Source of the DNA: JAZKDW01 sp040387375 | GTDB lineage: Bacteria > Pseudomonadota > Gammaproteobacteria > Burkholderiales > Burkholderiaceae_D | DNA: 60,015 nt | Reading direction: 5' to 3' | Assembly: GCA_040387375.1 (NCBI GenBank) | Contig: JAZKDW010000037.1 | Span: forward strand, 1-60,015 | Shown: positions 1 through 7,863 of the stretch, one piece after another | How the letters are laid out: each line of letters opens with the position of its first letter | Numbering within the stretch: position 1 is the stretch's first letter | Translations under genes and position numbers: made by a program | The notes under the pieces: generated by a model | The model's input: only the letters and a program-made list of their open reading frames with translations | What the model was told of the DNA's origin: nothing | Database searches by the model: none

Positions 1-875
1 TTGAAGAACGAGCGGTTCATCGCCTTGCACATGATGTACGACAGGATCGCGCCGCTGGACCCCACCAGGGAACCGGCGATGATCAGCATCGCGTTATTGA
101 GCGAAAAACCGATGCCGGCCGCCGCCCAGCCTGAATAGCTGTTGAGCATCGACACCACAACCGGCATGTCGGCGCCGCCGATCGGGATGATGATCAGCAC
201 ACCCAGCGCAAACGCGATGACCGTCATCAGGATGAACGGCGCCCATGCAGGGTCGGTGCCCGGCGCGAAGCAGAATATCAGGCCGGCGACGACCATCATG
301 ATGGCCAGGATCAGGTTCACGAAATGCTGGCCCTTGAAGCTGACCGGTGCGCCCTGAAACAGGCGGAACTTGTATTTGCCCGACAGCTTGCCGAAGGCAA
401 TGACGGAACCCGAGAAGGTGATGGCGCCGACGAAGGTGCCGATGAATAGCTCGAGCCGGTTACCAAATGGAATGGCGCTGCCCTTCTGCGCAATATTCAG
501 AGCCCACGGTTCCGACACGGCCGCTACCGCGATGCAGACTGCGGCCAGACCAATGAGCGAATGCATGGCCGCGACCAGTTCCGGCATCTTGGTCATCTGG
601 ACATTTTTTGCCAGGTAGGTGCCGATGCTGCCGCCGACAACCACACCGAGCACCACCAGCCACATGCCCATGCCGGCGCCGGACGCTTCTGCCTGCAGCT
701 TGAAGATCAGAACCACGGTGGTGGCGACGGCAATGGCCATGCCGCTCATGCCGAAGGCATTACCGCGCCGCGCCGTCGAGGGATGGGACAAGCCTTTCAG
801 GGCCTGGATGAAACACACCGATGCAATCAGGTACAACATCGTCACCAGATTCATGCTTACGAAATTCATGTTCAT
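1..875 (-). CDS. pntB: NAD(P) transhydrogenase subunit beta, C-terminal part cut off by window edge
   Basis: PntB is the NADP(H)-binding, proton-translocating subunit of the inner-membrane transhydrogenase, which uses the proton gradient to make NADPH from NADH. About 291 residues are visible. They start MNMNFVSMNLVT and contain many hydrophobic membrane segments, typical of the family's N-terminal membrane half; the NADP-binding domain lies beyond base 1. The ATG at 875 overlaps the TAA stop of pntAB by one base (TAATG), so translation is probably coupled. It is the last visible gene of pntAA-panD-pntAB-pntB. Confidence 0.93.
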   Translation of the reverse strand, partial: MNMNFVSMNLVTMLYLIASVCFIQALKGLSHPSTARRGNAFGMSGMAIAVATTVVLIFKLQAEASGAGMGMWLVVLGVVVGGSIGTYLAKNVQMTKMPELVAAMHSLIGLAAVCIAVAAVSEPWALNIAQKGSAIPFGNRLELFIGTFVGAITFSGSVIAFGKLSGKYKFRLFQGAPVSFKGQHFVNLILAIMMVVAGLIFCFAPGTDPAWAPFILMTVIAFALGVLIIIPIGGADMPVVVSMLNSYSGWAAAGIGFSLNNAMLIIAGSLVGSSGAILSYIMCKAMNRSFF

Positions 876-1213
876 TATTTGGCTCCCTCGCCGGCCGCGT
901 TGTCAGCAGCCTTGGGCAATGTTTTCGGTTCTTTTTTCTTGAACATCTCGAGCATGCGCTGCGTGACCAGGAAGCCGCCAAACACATTGACGGCCGCCAG
1001 CGCCACCGCCACGGTGCCCATGACCTGGCCCAGCAAACCTTCGGTCAGGCCGGCGGCCAGCATCGCACCGACGATGATGATCGCCGAAATGGCATTGGTG
1101 ACGGCCATCAGCGGCGTGTGTAATGCCGGGGTAACGGTCCAGACCACGTGGTAACCGACGTAAATGGCCAGTACGAAGATGATCAAATTGGTGACGGTAT
1201 GACTGGCTTCCAT
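875..1213 (-). CDS. pntAB: NAD(P) transhydrogenase subunit alpha, membrane part (PntAB)
   Basis: A 112-residue hydrophobic protein with about three membrane helices, matching the separate alpha-2 subunit of three-subunit transhydrogenases (in E. coli the equivalent is fused to PntA). It helps form the proton channel with PntB. It ends in a charged Lys/Glu-rich tail. A GAGGA ribosome-binding sequence lies five bases before the ATG. It sits 54 bases after panD and overlaps the pntB start by one base. Confidence 0.93.
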   Translation of the reverse strand: MEASHTVTNLIIFVLAIYVGYHVVWTVTPALHTPLMAVTNAISAIIIVGAMLAAGLTEGLLGQVMGTVAVALAAVNVFGGFLVTQRMLEMFKKKEPKTLPKAADNAAGEGAK

Positions 1214-1267
1214 GATGTCCTCTTGAATGGTTGAAAACAGGACCGGGTCCTGTCGTCAGTGTGAATG

Positions 1268-1627
1268 TTATTTTTTCAGGCCGGTGATCTGGTTCTTGTC
1301 GTCGACGAAAACGATCTTCGGCTGGTAGGTCTCACACTCGCTCTCGGTCATCGGCGCATAGGTGCAGATGATCAGCAGATCGCCGAGATGCGCACGCCGC
1401 GCGGCGGCGCCGTTGAGCGAGATTTCGCCACTGCCGCGTTTGCCTCGGATCGCGTAAGTGGAAAAGCGTTCGCCATTGTTGATATCGTACAGTTCGATTT
1501 TTTCAAACTCGCGGATATTGGCTGCGTCCAGCAGGTTTTCGTCAATACCGCAGGAACCCTCGTAGTGCAGATCGCACTGGGTGACGGTGGCACGATGAAT
1601 TTTTGCCCGAAGCATGATGCGTTGCAT
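1268..1627 (-). CDS. panD: Aspartate 1-decarboxylase (PanD)
   Basis: PanD decarboxylates L-aspartate to beta-alanine for pantothenate and CoA synthesis. It is made as a proenzyme that self-cleaves to give a pyruvoyl group. The 119-residue product has the expected Gly24-Ser25 cleavage pair in the context HYEGSCG, plus the family stretch RFSTYAI and the catalytic-site region NGAAA. I chose the ATG at 1627 because it gives the usual N-terminus MQRIMLRAK and has AGGA seven bases upstream; a longer frame to 1669 would overlap pntAA. It starts 11 bases after the pntAA stop, so it is embedded in the transhydrogenase operon. Confidence 0.95.
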   Translation of the reverse strand: MQRIMLRAKIHRATVTQCDLHYEGSCGIDENLLDAANIREFEKIELYDINNGERFSTYAIRGKRGSGEISLNGAAARRAHLGDLLIICTYAPMTESECETYQPKIVFVDDKNQITGLKK

Positions 1628-1638
1628 TAAATTTCCTG

Positions 1639-2754
1639 TCATTTCTTGCGTATTTCGCCGCCGCTGCACATCAGCGTCGCGGCCACGATTTCATCTGCGA
1701 GGTCGATTACGACCACACCATCCTTGTCGATGATCAGCTTGAGGAAATCAAGGACATTGCGCGCGTACAACGCGGAAGCGTCGGCCGCCAGCAGCGTGGC
1801 CAGATTCGGCTCGCCGACGATGTGCACGCCGTATTTGGTGACGGTTTTGCCGAGTTCGGACAACGCGCAGTTGCCGCCCTGTTCGACCGCCATGTCGACG
1901 ATGACCGAGCCAGGCTTCATGGCCTTGACGGTGTCTTCGCCAATCAGGATCGGCGCCTTGCGGCCCGGGATCAATGCCGTGGTGATGATGATGTCGGCCA
2001 GCTTGGCGCGCTCATGCACCAGTTCGGCCTGTCTGCGCATCCAGTCCGCCGGCATCGACCGGGCATAACCGCCGACGCCCTGGGCGATTTCCTTTTCTTC
2101 GTCGGTAATGAAGGGCACATCGATGAATTTGGCGCCCAGCGATTCGACCTGCTCCTTGACGGGCGGGCGCACGTCGGAGGCTTCAATGACGGCCCCCAGG
2201 CGTTTGGCCGTGGCAATCGCCTGCAGGCCGGCGACACCCACGCCCATGATGAGCACGCGAGCCGCCTTGACGGTGCCGGCGGCGGTCATGAGCATCGGCA
2301 TGAAACGCTGATAGGTATTGGCGGCCACCAGGACGGCCTTGTAGCCGGCGATATTGGCTTGCGACGACAACACGTCCATCGATTGCGCGCGCGTGATGCG
2401 CGGCGCGGCTTCGAGCGCAAAGGCGGTCAGGCCATGGGCGGCCATGGCGGCAATATTGTCGGCATCGAAGGGATTGAGCATGCCGATGACTACGGTGCCG
2501 ACCCGCAACAGCGGGCGCTCCTCGGCGGTCGGCGCGCGCACCTTGAGCACGATTTCGGCGCCGAAGGCATCCGCGGCGCTGCCGATCTGTGCGCCTGCCG
2601 CCAGATACGCGTCATCCGGCACGCTGGAAGACACGCCGGCACCGGATTGCACGAGAACCTGATGTTTGCCTGCAACAAGCTTTTTGACTGTCTCGGGGGT
2701 CGCGGCAACACGCGTTTCGCCCGGCCGTGTTTCGGCGGGGATGCCGATTCTCAT
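1639..2754 (-). CDS. pntAA: NAD(P) transhydrogenase subunit alpha part 1 (PntAA)
   Basis: The soluble NAD(H)-binding subunit of the proton-translocating transhydrogenase, 371 residues. The N-terminus MRIGIPAETRPGETRVA is the alanine dehydrogenase/PNT signature. A Rossmann loop GVGVAG is at residues 171-176, followed by the acidic ribose-binding end EASDVRP. There are no membrane segments, as expected when the membrane part is a separate gene (pntAB). A GGAG sequence lies about eight bases before the ATG. It is the first gene of the operon, and the promoter should lie in the divergent gap above 2754. Confidence 0.95.
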   Translation of the reverse strand: MRIGIPAETRPGETRVAATPETVKKLVAGKHQVLVQSGAGVSSSVPDDAYLAAGAQIGSAADAFGAEIVLKVRAPTAEERPLLRVGTVVIGMLNPFDADNIAAMAAHGLTAFALEAAPRITRAQSMDVLSSQANIAGYKAVLVAANTYQRFMPMLMTAAGTVKAARVLIMGVGVAGLQAIATAKRLGAVIEASDVRPPVKEQVESLGAKFIDVPFITDEEKEIAQGVGGYARSMPADWMRRQAELVHERAKLADIIITTALIPGRKAPILIGEDTVKAMKPGSVIVDMAVEQGGNCALSELGKTVTKYGVHIVGEPNLATLLAADASALYARNVLDFLKLIIDKDGVVVIDLADEIVAATLMCSGGEIRKK

Positions 2755-3087
2755 GATCTATTCTCCAAAATTGTGTAATCTCGACCAGAATGTTACATTA
2801 AAACAACAAAAATACGATCGTTCTTTTTATGTGCCTGTCCCATTTTCCAGCACAATCCGGTGTTCCACGACTCAAAGCGGATCAAAAGGCAAAAAGCCTG
2901 ATGATCCGAAGCGCTGAATTCTGCCTCGTTTTTAATCAAATACCAAATGATTGATTGAAAAAATTTGTCCAATATCAAGGCCCGAACCATTTTCGCGCCG
3001 AGAAGTTGAATCCCGCAGCCATACTGTGGGGCCTCTGCACAGCATCCGGGGCCGCGCTGTAAAATGTCGCCTCTTGCAAGGAAAATC
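2755..3087. other. Divergent intergenic region pntAA / Nudix gene
   Basis: About 330 bases without a convincing gene. It is AT-rich next to pntAA and must hold the promoters of both divergent units, but I cannot assign clear -35/-10 boxes. A nested inverted repeat lies at 2878-2908 (outer arms CGGATCA and TGATCCG, inner arms AGGC and GCCT). It has no T-run, so it looks more like an operator or cruciform than a terminator. A minus-strand frame from 2793 to 3191 spans the gap but overlaps the Nudix gene and resembles nothing known to me. Confidence 0.5.
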
Positions 3088-3573
3088 ATGTCTGACATCT
3101 GGAAACCCTCGGTCACTGTCGCCGCCGTCATCGAGCGCGCAGGCCGCTTTTTACTGGTAGAAGAACAAACCAGCGACGGCATCCGTTTCAATCAGCCCGC
3201 CGGTCATCTTGAACCCGGCGAAACCCTGGAACATGCGGTCGTGCGGGAAACCCTGGAAGAGACCGCGCACGACTTTTCACCCACGGCGTTGATCGGCATG
3301 TACATGTCGCGTTACGTATCGTCGCGCACCGGCCAGGAAATCACCTACCTGCGTTTTTCCTTCGCCGGCAATCTGGGCGCGGTCCACGACCTGCCGCTCG
3401 ATGTGGGTATTTTGCGCACGGTCTGGATGTCGCGCGACGAACTCGCCGCCTGCCCGGACCGTCACCGCAGCCCTCTGGTCCTGCGCTGCGTGGACGATTA
3501 TCTGGCCGGCAATCGTGTCCCCTTGTCCCTGCTGTACACCCATCCGACCGCGATCGGAGCGATGCATGCCTAA
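3088..3573 (+). CDS. Nudix hydrolase, NudJ-like
   Basis: A 161-residue Nudix-family pyrophosphohydrolase. The Nudix box spans about residues 39-61 (GHLEPGETLEHAV then RETLEET); the usual Gly after EE-x is Ala60. It lies directly upstream of mnmA and overlaps it by eight bases, the same neighbourhood as E. coli nudJ (thiamine pyrophosphate/nucleotide phosphatase), so a NudJ-like role is likely but the substrate cannot be read from sequence. I chose the ATG at 3088, preceded by AAGGA, over the in-frame ATG at 3064. Confidence 0.85.
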   Translation: MSDIWKPSVTVAAVIERAGRFLLVEEQTSDGIRFNQPAGHLEPGETLEHAVVRETLEETAHDFSPTALIGMYMSRYVSSRTGQEITYLRFSFAGNLGAVHDLPLDVGILRTVWMSRDELAACPDRHRSPLVLRCVDDYLAGNRVPLSLLYTHPTAIGAMHA

Positions 3574-4690
3574 GAAAAAAGTCGTCATCGGCATGTCCGG
3601 CGGTGTCGACTCCTCGGTGGCGGCGTGGTTGCTGAAGGAACAGGGTTACGAAGTGATCGGCCTGTTCATGAAGAACTGGGAAGATGATGACGATTCGGAA
3701 TATTGTTCGACGCGGCAGGACTGGATAGACGCGGCCAGCGTGGCCGATGTGATCGGTGTCGATATCGAAGCCGTCAATTTCGCAGCCGAATACAAGGACC
3801 GCGTGTTCGCCGATTTCCTGCGTGAATACCAGGCCGGCCGCACGCCCAATCCCGACGTGCTGTGTAATGCGGAAATCAAATTCAAGGCTTTCCTGGATCA
3901 CGCGATGCTGCTGGGCGCCGACCTGATCGCCACCGGGCATTACGCGCGGGTGCGCGAAGTGGCGCAAGGCCAGGATGCAGGACGTTTTGAACTGCTGAAG
4001 GCGCTTGATGCAAGCAAGGACCAGAGTTACTTCCTGCATCGCCTGAACCAGGCGCAGTTGTCGAAAACGCTGTTTCCGCTCGGCGAAATCCACAAGACCG
4101 AGGTGCGCAGGATCGCTGCGCAACTCAAACTGCCCAACGCGGCAAAAAAAGATTCGACCGGCATCTGTTTCATTGGCGAACGCCCGTTTCGCGAATTCCT
4201 GAACCGCTATCTGTCCTACCAGCCGGGGCCGATGAAAACGCCCGATGGCGACACGGTTGGCGAACATGTCGGCCTGAGTTTTTATACGCTGGGACAGCGC
4301 AAAGGCATAGGCCTGGGCGGACTGAAATCGCACAAGGCCTCTGACGGCAACAGCGATCCCTGGTATGTCGCCAGAAAAGATGTCGAAAACAACACGCTTT
4401 ACATCGTCCAGGGCCACGATCACCCGTGGCTGCTGTCGTCTGCATTGACGGCAAATCAGGTCAGCTGGATTGCCGGCGCGGCGCCGCAGGCCGGCCAGCT
4501 CTCCGCCAAGACCCGGTACCGGCAACAGGATGTCGATTGTGTGAATCAAGGCATGCAGGACAACACCTTCTCGCTGAGCTTCAACACACCGCAGTGGGCG
4601 GTGACGCCGGGCCAGTCGGCGGTGCTGTATCAGGGCGACGTCTGCCTGGGCGGCGGCATTATCTACGGCTCGACGGCAAATCCGGCCTGA
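3566..4690 (+). CDS. mnmA: tRNA-specific 2-thiouridylase MnmA
   Basis: MnmA puts the 2-thio group on the wobble uridine of tRNA-Lys, -Glu and -Gln, using sulfur relayed through the Tus system. The 374-residue protein has the ATP-binding PP-loop SGGVDSS at residues 11-17, the catalytic Cys100 in NPDVLCN and the persulfide-forming Cys201 in STGICFIGER. Length and motif order are normal. The ATG at 3566 lies inside the last codons of the Nudix gene, implying translational coupling. Confidence 0.96.
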   Translation: MPKKKVVIGMSGGVDSSVAAWLLKEQGYEVIGLFMKNWEDDDDSEYCSTRQDWIDAASVADVIGVDIEAVNFAAEYKDRVFADFLREYQAGRTPNPDVLCNAEIKFKAFLDHAMLLGADLIATGHYARVREVAQGQDAGRFELLKALDASKDQSYFLHRLNQAQLSKTLFPLGEIHKTEVRRIAAQLKLPNAAKKDSTGICFIGERPFREFLNRYLSYQPGPMKTPDGDTVGEHVGLSFYTLGQRKGIGLGGLKSHKASDGNSDPWYVARKDVENNTLYIVQGHDHPWLLSSALTANQVSWIAGAAPQAGQLSAKTRYRQQDVDCVNQGMQDNTFSLSFNTPQWAVTPGQSAVLYQGDVCLGGGIIYGSTANPA

Positions 4691-4836
4691 CCGGACGACG
4701 CTCAAAACCTCCCTTTCAACTTGGCTGCTTCGGCCTGATCCGCGTTTTCCGGGAATGACGGAGGCTGTCCCGCGGGCCAGCATTCCCTTCCACCAAGAAA
4801 ATTCTTGCAATTCCCCTCGATATCGCCAATAATCTA

Positions 4837-4855
4837 AATACGAATTGTTCGCATT
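4837..4855. promoter_or_regulatory. Possible Fur box upstream of hemP
   Basis: The 19-mer AATACGAATTGTTCGCATT is a near-palindrome (seven of nine arm positions pair) and fits the AATGCGAATnATTCGCATT variants of the Fur site. It lies 18 bases before the hemP ATG. Iron repression of the downstream uptake operon is the expected role. The match to the canonical GATAATGATAATCATTATC is only partial. Confidence 0.5.
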
Positions 4856-4872
4856 TACAAAAAGGCACTATC

Positions 4873-5070
4873 ATGATCCGCTCTGCGCCACCCCGGATGG
4901 CCGGCACCAACACTGCAGCACTGCCAGATACGGCGGTCAGCGGCACGCAAGTGCCGAGGATAAAAAGCGCGGATCTGTTTCAGCATTTGCGCGAAGTGGA
5001 GATTGACCATCAGGGCCGGATCTACACACTGCGGCTGACGCAACTGAACAAACTGATCCTGACCGCCTGA
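4873..5070 (+). CDS. hemP: Hemin uptake protein HemP
   Basis: A 65-residue protein whose second half matches the HemP family: a Ser-Ala-Asp-Leu segment, then EVEIDHQGRIYTLRLT and the C-terminal NKLILTA. HemP proteins accompany iron and heme uptake genes, and some betaproteobacterial homologues act as regulators of heme uptake. It begins 17 bases after a possible Fur box and leads the operon hemP-bfd-tonB-exbB-exbD. AAAGG is the likely ribosome-binding site. Confidence 0.85.
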   Translation: MIRSAPPRMAGTNTAALPDTAVSGTQVPRIKSADLFQHLREVEIDHQGRIYTLRLTQLNKLILTA

Positions 5071-5093
5071 CGGCATTCAACAAGGTAAATTCG

Positions 5094-5309
5094 ATGATCG
5101 TCTGTATCTGCAATAACGTTTCCGACCGAAAAATCCGCCAGGCGGTTGATTCCGGCATGACATCGATGATGGAGTTGCGTACGCACCTCGACGTCGGCAC
5201 CTGCTGCGGCAAATGCCATTCCTGCGCGAAGCGGGTCTTGCGCGAATGCCTGGACGAGGCCAGTGAGGCACAGCCGATGCTGTTCCAGCGCAATGCGATG
5301 GCGGCGTAA
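5094..5309 (+). CDS. bfd: Bacterioferritin-associated ferredoxin (Bfd)
   Basis: A 71-residue BFD-like [2Fe-2S] protein. The four cluster cysteines are visible as C4 and C6 (CIC) and C38 and C41 (in TCCGKC). Bfd reduces bacterioferritin so that stored iron is released when iron is scarce; a bacterioferritin gene lies at 12.8 kb. It sits between hemP and tonB with short gaps, so it probably shares their control. AAGG precedes the ATG. Confidence 0.92.
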   Translation: MIVCICNNVSDRKIRQAVDSGMTSMMELRTHLDVGTCCGKCHSCAKRVLRECLDEASEAQPMLFQRNAMAA

Positions 5310-5318
5310 CCCGGGACA

Positions 5319-6026
5319 ATGAACGCGATGCAGTCACTCTCTTTACCATTTCCCCGGATGGGCACCGGCGCGCGGCAACACCTGCGGCGTATCGGCCCCC
5401 TCGGTTCTATCATCCTGCTGCATGTCGGTGTTTTTTATGCGCTCAGCACCGGCTTGCTGCGGCAGGCGGCAGAAGCGATACCGCAAGAAGTGTTTGTCAG
5501 CTTTATCAGTCCCGAACCGGCACCCAAACCCGAGGTGCCCAAGCCGCAGCCGGCCACACCCAAACCCGTACCGGTGGTGAAGAAGCCAGTCGTGCGCCCG
5601 GCCCCTGTCGCGCCGCCGCTCGCCACCGCGCCGTCACAGCAAGCGATCACGGAACCGCCTACAGCGCCGCCTTCCCCGCAGCCACCCGCTGATGTTGCCG
5701 CACCGGTGGCGCCACAGGCACCCGCAGCACCCGCCCCCCCGGCGCCGCCGAAAACCATTTCGGGCGTCGAATACATCCAGGCGCCACAACCGGACTACCC
5801 GCCGATTGCCAAACGCATGGGAGAAGAAGGCAAAGTCATCGTGCGTGTGCTGATCAATGAAAAAGGCCGGCCCGAGCGTGTCGACGTCCAGAAATCCTCG
5901 GGCTCGCCACGCCTGGATGAAGCGGCGAAGCAAGCGGTCGCGCGGGCATTGTTCAAGCCCCATCTTGAGGATGGCAAACCAATCGCGGTGTTCGCCCTGG
6001 TGCCGATCAATTTTTCAATTCAATAA
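5319..6026 (+). CDS. tonB: Energy transducer TonB
   Basis: TonB couples the inner-membrane proton gradient, via ExbB-ExbD, to outer-membrane receptors such as the one at 9.7 kb. The 235-residue protein has one membrane anchor at about residues 27-48, a long Pro/Lys/Ala-rich periplasmic linker (about 65-140), and a C-terminal TonB domain from about 145 with the typical PDYPPIAKRMGEEGKV segment. Its stop codon lies in the first unit of a 9-base tandem repeat, and the frame then meets two more in-frame stops. Confidence 0.93.
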   Translation: MNAMQSLSLPFPRMGTGARQHLRRIGPLGSIILLHVGVFYALSTGLLRQAAEAIPQEVFVSFISPEPAPKPEVPKPQPATPKPVPVVKKPVVRPAPVAPPLATAPSQQAITEPPTAPPSPQPPADVAAPVAPQAPAAPAPPAPPKTISGVEYIQAPQPDYPPIAKRMGEEGKVIVRVLINEKGRPERVDVQKSSGSPRLDEAAKQAVARALFKPHLEDGKPIAVFALVPINFSIQ

Positions 6027-6052
6027 ATTCAATAAATTCAATAAATTCAATC
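6017..6052 (+). repeat. 9-base tandem repeat at the tonB-exbB junction
   Basis: Nearly four copies of AATTCAATA run from the end of tonB towards exbB. In the tonB frame every unit ends in TAA, so the stop is present three times. The unit is a multiple of three, so copy-number change would not alter reading frame but would change spacing to exbB. Confidence 0.85.
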
Positions 6053-6069
6053 ATCAGGAAGGAAACATC

Positions 6070-6807
6070 ATGCAAGCAAATCCCTATGGATTGGAGAGCC
6101 TCTGGCTGCAGGGAGACCTGGTTACAAAAGGTGTCGCCATCATGTTGCTCGCGATGTCAATTGCATCGTGGTACGTGATTCTGACCAAGGCGCTACAGGT
6201 ACTGCGCTACCGCCGCGCATCGGCCGCGGCAGGACATCAGTTCTGGGATACGACCAGCTTGACGGCAGGTGTGGCCACGCTCGGCACCGGCAACCCTTTT
6301 TCGGAACTGGCGTCGGCAGGTGTAGAGGCAATGCGCCACCACAATGCGCACAAGGGACATCTGCATGATCAGCTGTCGATCAGTGACTGGGTCACGCTGT
6401 CGCTGCGCCAGGCGATCGATGAATCGTCGGCCAGGCTGCAGACCGGCATGGCTGTGCTGGCATCGGTCGGATCAACCGCACCATTCGTCGGCCTGTTCGG
6501 CACCGTGTGGGGCATCTATCATGCGCTGGTGGCAATCGGCACCTCGGGCCAGGCCAGCATCGACAAGGTCGCCGGCCCGGTGGGCGAATCGCTGATCATG
6601 ACGGCGCTCGGCCTGGCCGTTGCCATTCCTGCCACCTTCGGCTACAACGCACTGGTGCGCGGCAACAAGTCAGTCATTGCGCAACTGAATAAATTCGGCT
6701 TCGACCTGCACGCGCTGTTTGTCACCGGCGCACGCTCCGGCAGCACCGCCAATGACGACGGCAGTGTATCCAACGGCGCCAGGCTGGCTGTTGTCGGGGG
6801 TGCATGA
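6070..6807 (+). CDS. exbB: Biopolymer transport protein ExbB
   Basis: The inner-membrane proton-channel subunit of the TonB motor (MotA/TolQ/ExbB family), 245 residues. It shows an N-terminal membrane helix at about residues 18-38 and two later helices, including the conserved VGLFGTVWGIYHAL segment. I chose the ATG at 6070 because AGGAAGGAA lies just upstream; the frame stays open further back only through tonB and the repeat. It overlaps exbD by four bases (ATGA). Confidence 0.94.
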   Translation: MQANPYGLESLWLQGDLVTKGVAIMLLAMSIASWYVILTKALQVLRYRRASAAAGHQFWDTTSLTAGVATLGTGNPFSELASAGVEAMRHHNAHKGHLHDQLSISDWVTLSLRQAIDESSARLQTGMAVLASVGSTAPFVGLFGTVWGIYHALVAIGTSGQASIDKVAGPVGESLIMTALGLAVAIPATFGYNALVRGNKSVIAQLNKFGFDLHALFVTGARSGSTANDDGSVSNGARLAVVGGA

Positions 6808-7223
6808 TGGCACTCGGTTCCCTGTCCGATTCGGATGACGACTTCAATCCCGAAATCAATACGACGCCGCTGGTTGACGTGATGCTGGTATTGCTGATCA
6901 TCTTCATCATCACGATTCCGGTGATGAACCACAATGTAAAAATCGATTTGCCGCGCGCGACCAATCAACCCAATGAAACCAAGCCGGAAAACATCAATCT
7001 GGCGATCGATGCAGAGGGCAAGATTTTTTGGAATACCGAAGCCATCGATACGGTCCAGCTGAATGGCCGGATCGCTGCCGCGGCGCTGAAAACGCCGCAA
7101 CCCGAGTTGCATCTGCGCGCCGAACGCACTACGCAATATGAAAAGGTCGCGCAGGTAATGGCTGCGGCGCAATCCGGTGGCCTGACTAAAATCGGCTTCA
7201 TTACCGAGCCGCAAGGCAAATAG
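6804..7223 (+). CDS. exbD: Biopolymer transport protein ExbD
   Basis: A 139-residue ExbD/TolR protein with a short cytoplasmic N-terminus, one membrane helix at about residues 24-43 and a periplasmic domain. The essential proton-carrying aspartate is Asp25 in PLVDVMLVLLIIF. It is the last gene of the iron-uptake operon. Two ATG codons stand in tandem at its start, and the first overlaps the exbB stop. Confidence 0.94.
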   Translation: MMALGSLSDSDDDFNPEINTTPLVDVMLVLLIIFIITIPVMNHNVKIDLPRATNQPNETKPENINLAIDAEGKIFWNTEAIDTVQLNGRIAAAALKTPQPELHLRAERTTQYEKVAQVMAAAQSGGLTKIGFITEPQGK

Positions 7224-7297
7224 AGGACGCTTTTTTCTGGAACTTGCGGACGCTTGTGCTTGTCCGACTTGCTCCAGAAACGTGGAGGAATTTCATC

Positions 7298-7819
7298 ATG
7301 TTGACCGTAGGCCAATCCTTACCCAATTTTTCAGGCGAAGCTTTATTGCCGAACGGAGAATTCGCCAAGATCAATCTTTCCGACTACACCGGAAAATGGC
7401 TGGTCCTGTTTTTTTATCCGCTGGATTTCACGTTCGTATGCCCCACTGAAATCCAGGGCTTCAATCAGATGCATGACGAGTTCGTGAAGCTCAATGCGGT
7501 TGTGCTGGGCGCATCGGTTGACTCCGTCCACTGCCACAAGGCATGGACCGAACACGGCCTGGGGAAAATCACTTTCCCGCTGATCGGCGACCTCAAGCGT
7601 GAACTGGCGCAAGGCTGCGGCATTTTGTCGTCCGAAGGATTTGCCCACCGGGCCACATTTGTCGCCAATCCGGAAGGTGTGATTGAATCGGTCACGATCA
7701 ACAGCAGCAATGTCGGCCGCTCGCCTGAAGAAACGCTGCGCACCCTGCAGGCATTGCAGTCCGGCGGTCTGGCGCCTTGCGGCTGGCAACCGGGTCAGGC
7801 GCTGTTAAACGCGGCTTGA
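7298..7819 (+). CDS. Peroxiredoxin, AhpC/Prx1 type
   Basis: A 173-residue thiol peroxidase for hydrogen peroxide and organic hydroperoxides. The peroxidatic cysteine is Cys48 in DFTFVCPTE and the probable resolving cysteine is Cys161 in LAPCGWQPG, making it a typical 2-Cys enzyme. It is slightly shorter than E. coli AhpC (187). The ATG at 7298 follows GGAGGA at 7284-7289. An imperfect inverted repeat at about 7235-7279 (TCTGGA/TCCAGA, GCGGAC/GTCCGA) precedes it. No ahpF lies next to it; oxyR is at 24.8 kb. Confidence 0.92.
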   Translation: MLTVGQSLPNFSGEALLPNGEFAKINLSDYTGKWLVLFFYPLDFTFVCPTEIQGFNQMHDEFVKLNAVVLGASVDSVHCHKAWTEHGLGKITFPLIGDLKRELAQGCGILSSEGFAHRATFVANPEGVIESVTINSSNVGRSPEETLRTLQALQSGGLAPCGWQPGQALLNAA

Positions 7820-7835
7820 TGCAGCAAACGCCCGT

Positions 7836-7863
7836 TTGGCATCACGCCATCCGACCATAGAAT
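7836..7863 (+). promoter_or_regulatory. Sigma-70-like promoter upstream of the M48 peptidase gene
   Basis: TTGGCA at 7836-7841 and TAGAAT at 7858-7863 are separated by 16 bases, each box five of six to consensus. A transcript would begin near 7870 and carry a leader of about 170 bases before the peptidase start at 8044. This was judged by eye only. Confidence 0.45.

Noticed and set aside
1822..2778. 318-codon plus-strand frame opposite pntAA
   Set aside because: It is antisense to a clear PntAA gene, is rich in His/Arg/Gly/Asp as expected from the complementary frame of G/C-biased codons, and shows no family motif.
2793..3191. 132-codon minus-strand frame over the pntAA/Nudix gap
   Set aside because: It overlaps the Nudix coding start, has a low-complexity basic N-terminus and no recognisable domain; the gap reads better as a divergent promoter region.
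3341..4810. 489-codon minus-strand frame opposite mnmA
   Set aside because: Shadow of mnmA and the Nudix gene; Arg/His-rich with no motif, and it crosses both real genes.
7235..7279. Imperfect inverted repeat before the peroxiredoxin gene as an OxyR or terminator site
   Set aside because: The arms pair only in two short blocks, there is no T-run, and it does not fit the spaced ATAG/CTAT pattern of OxyR sites; kept only as a note in the gene entry.
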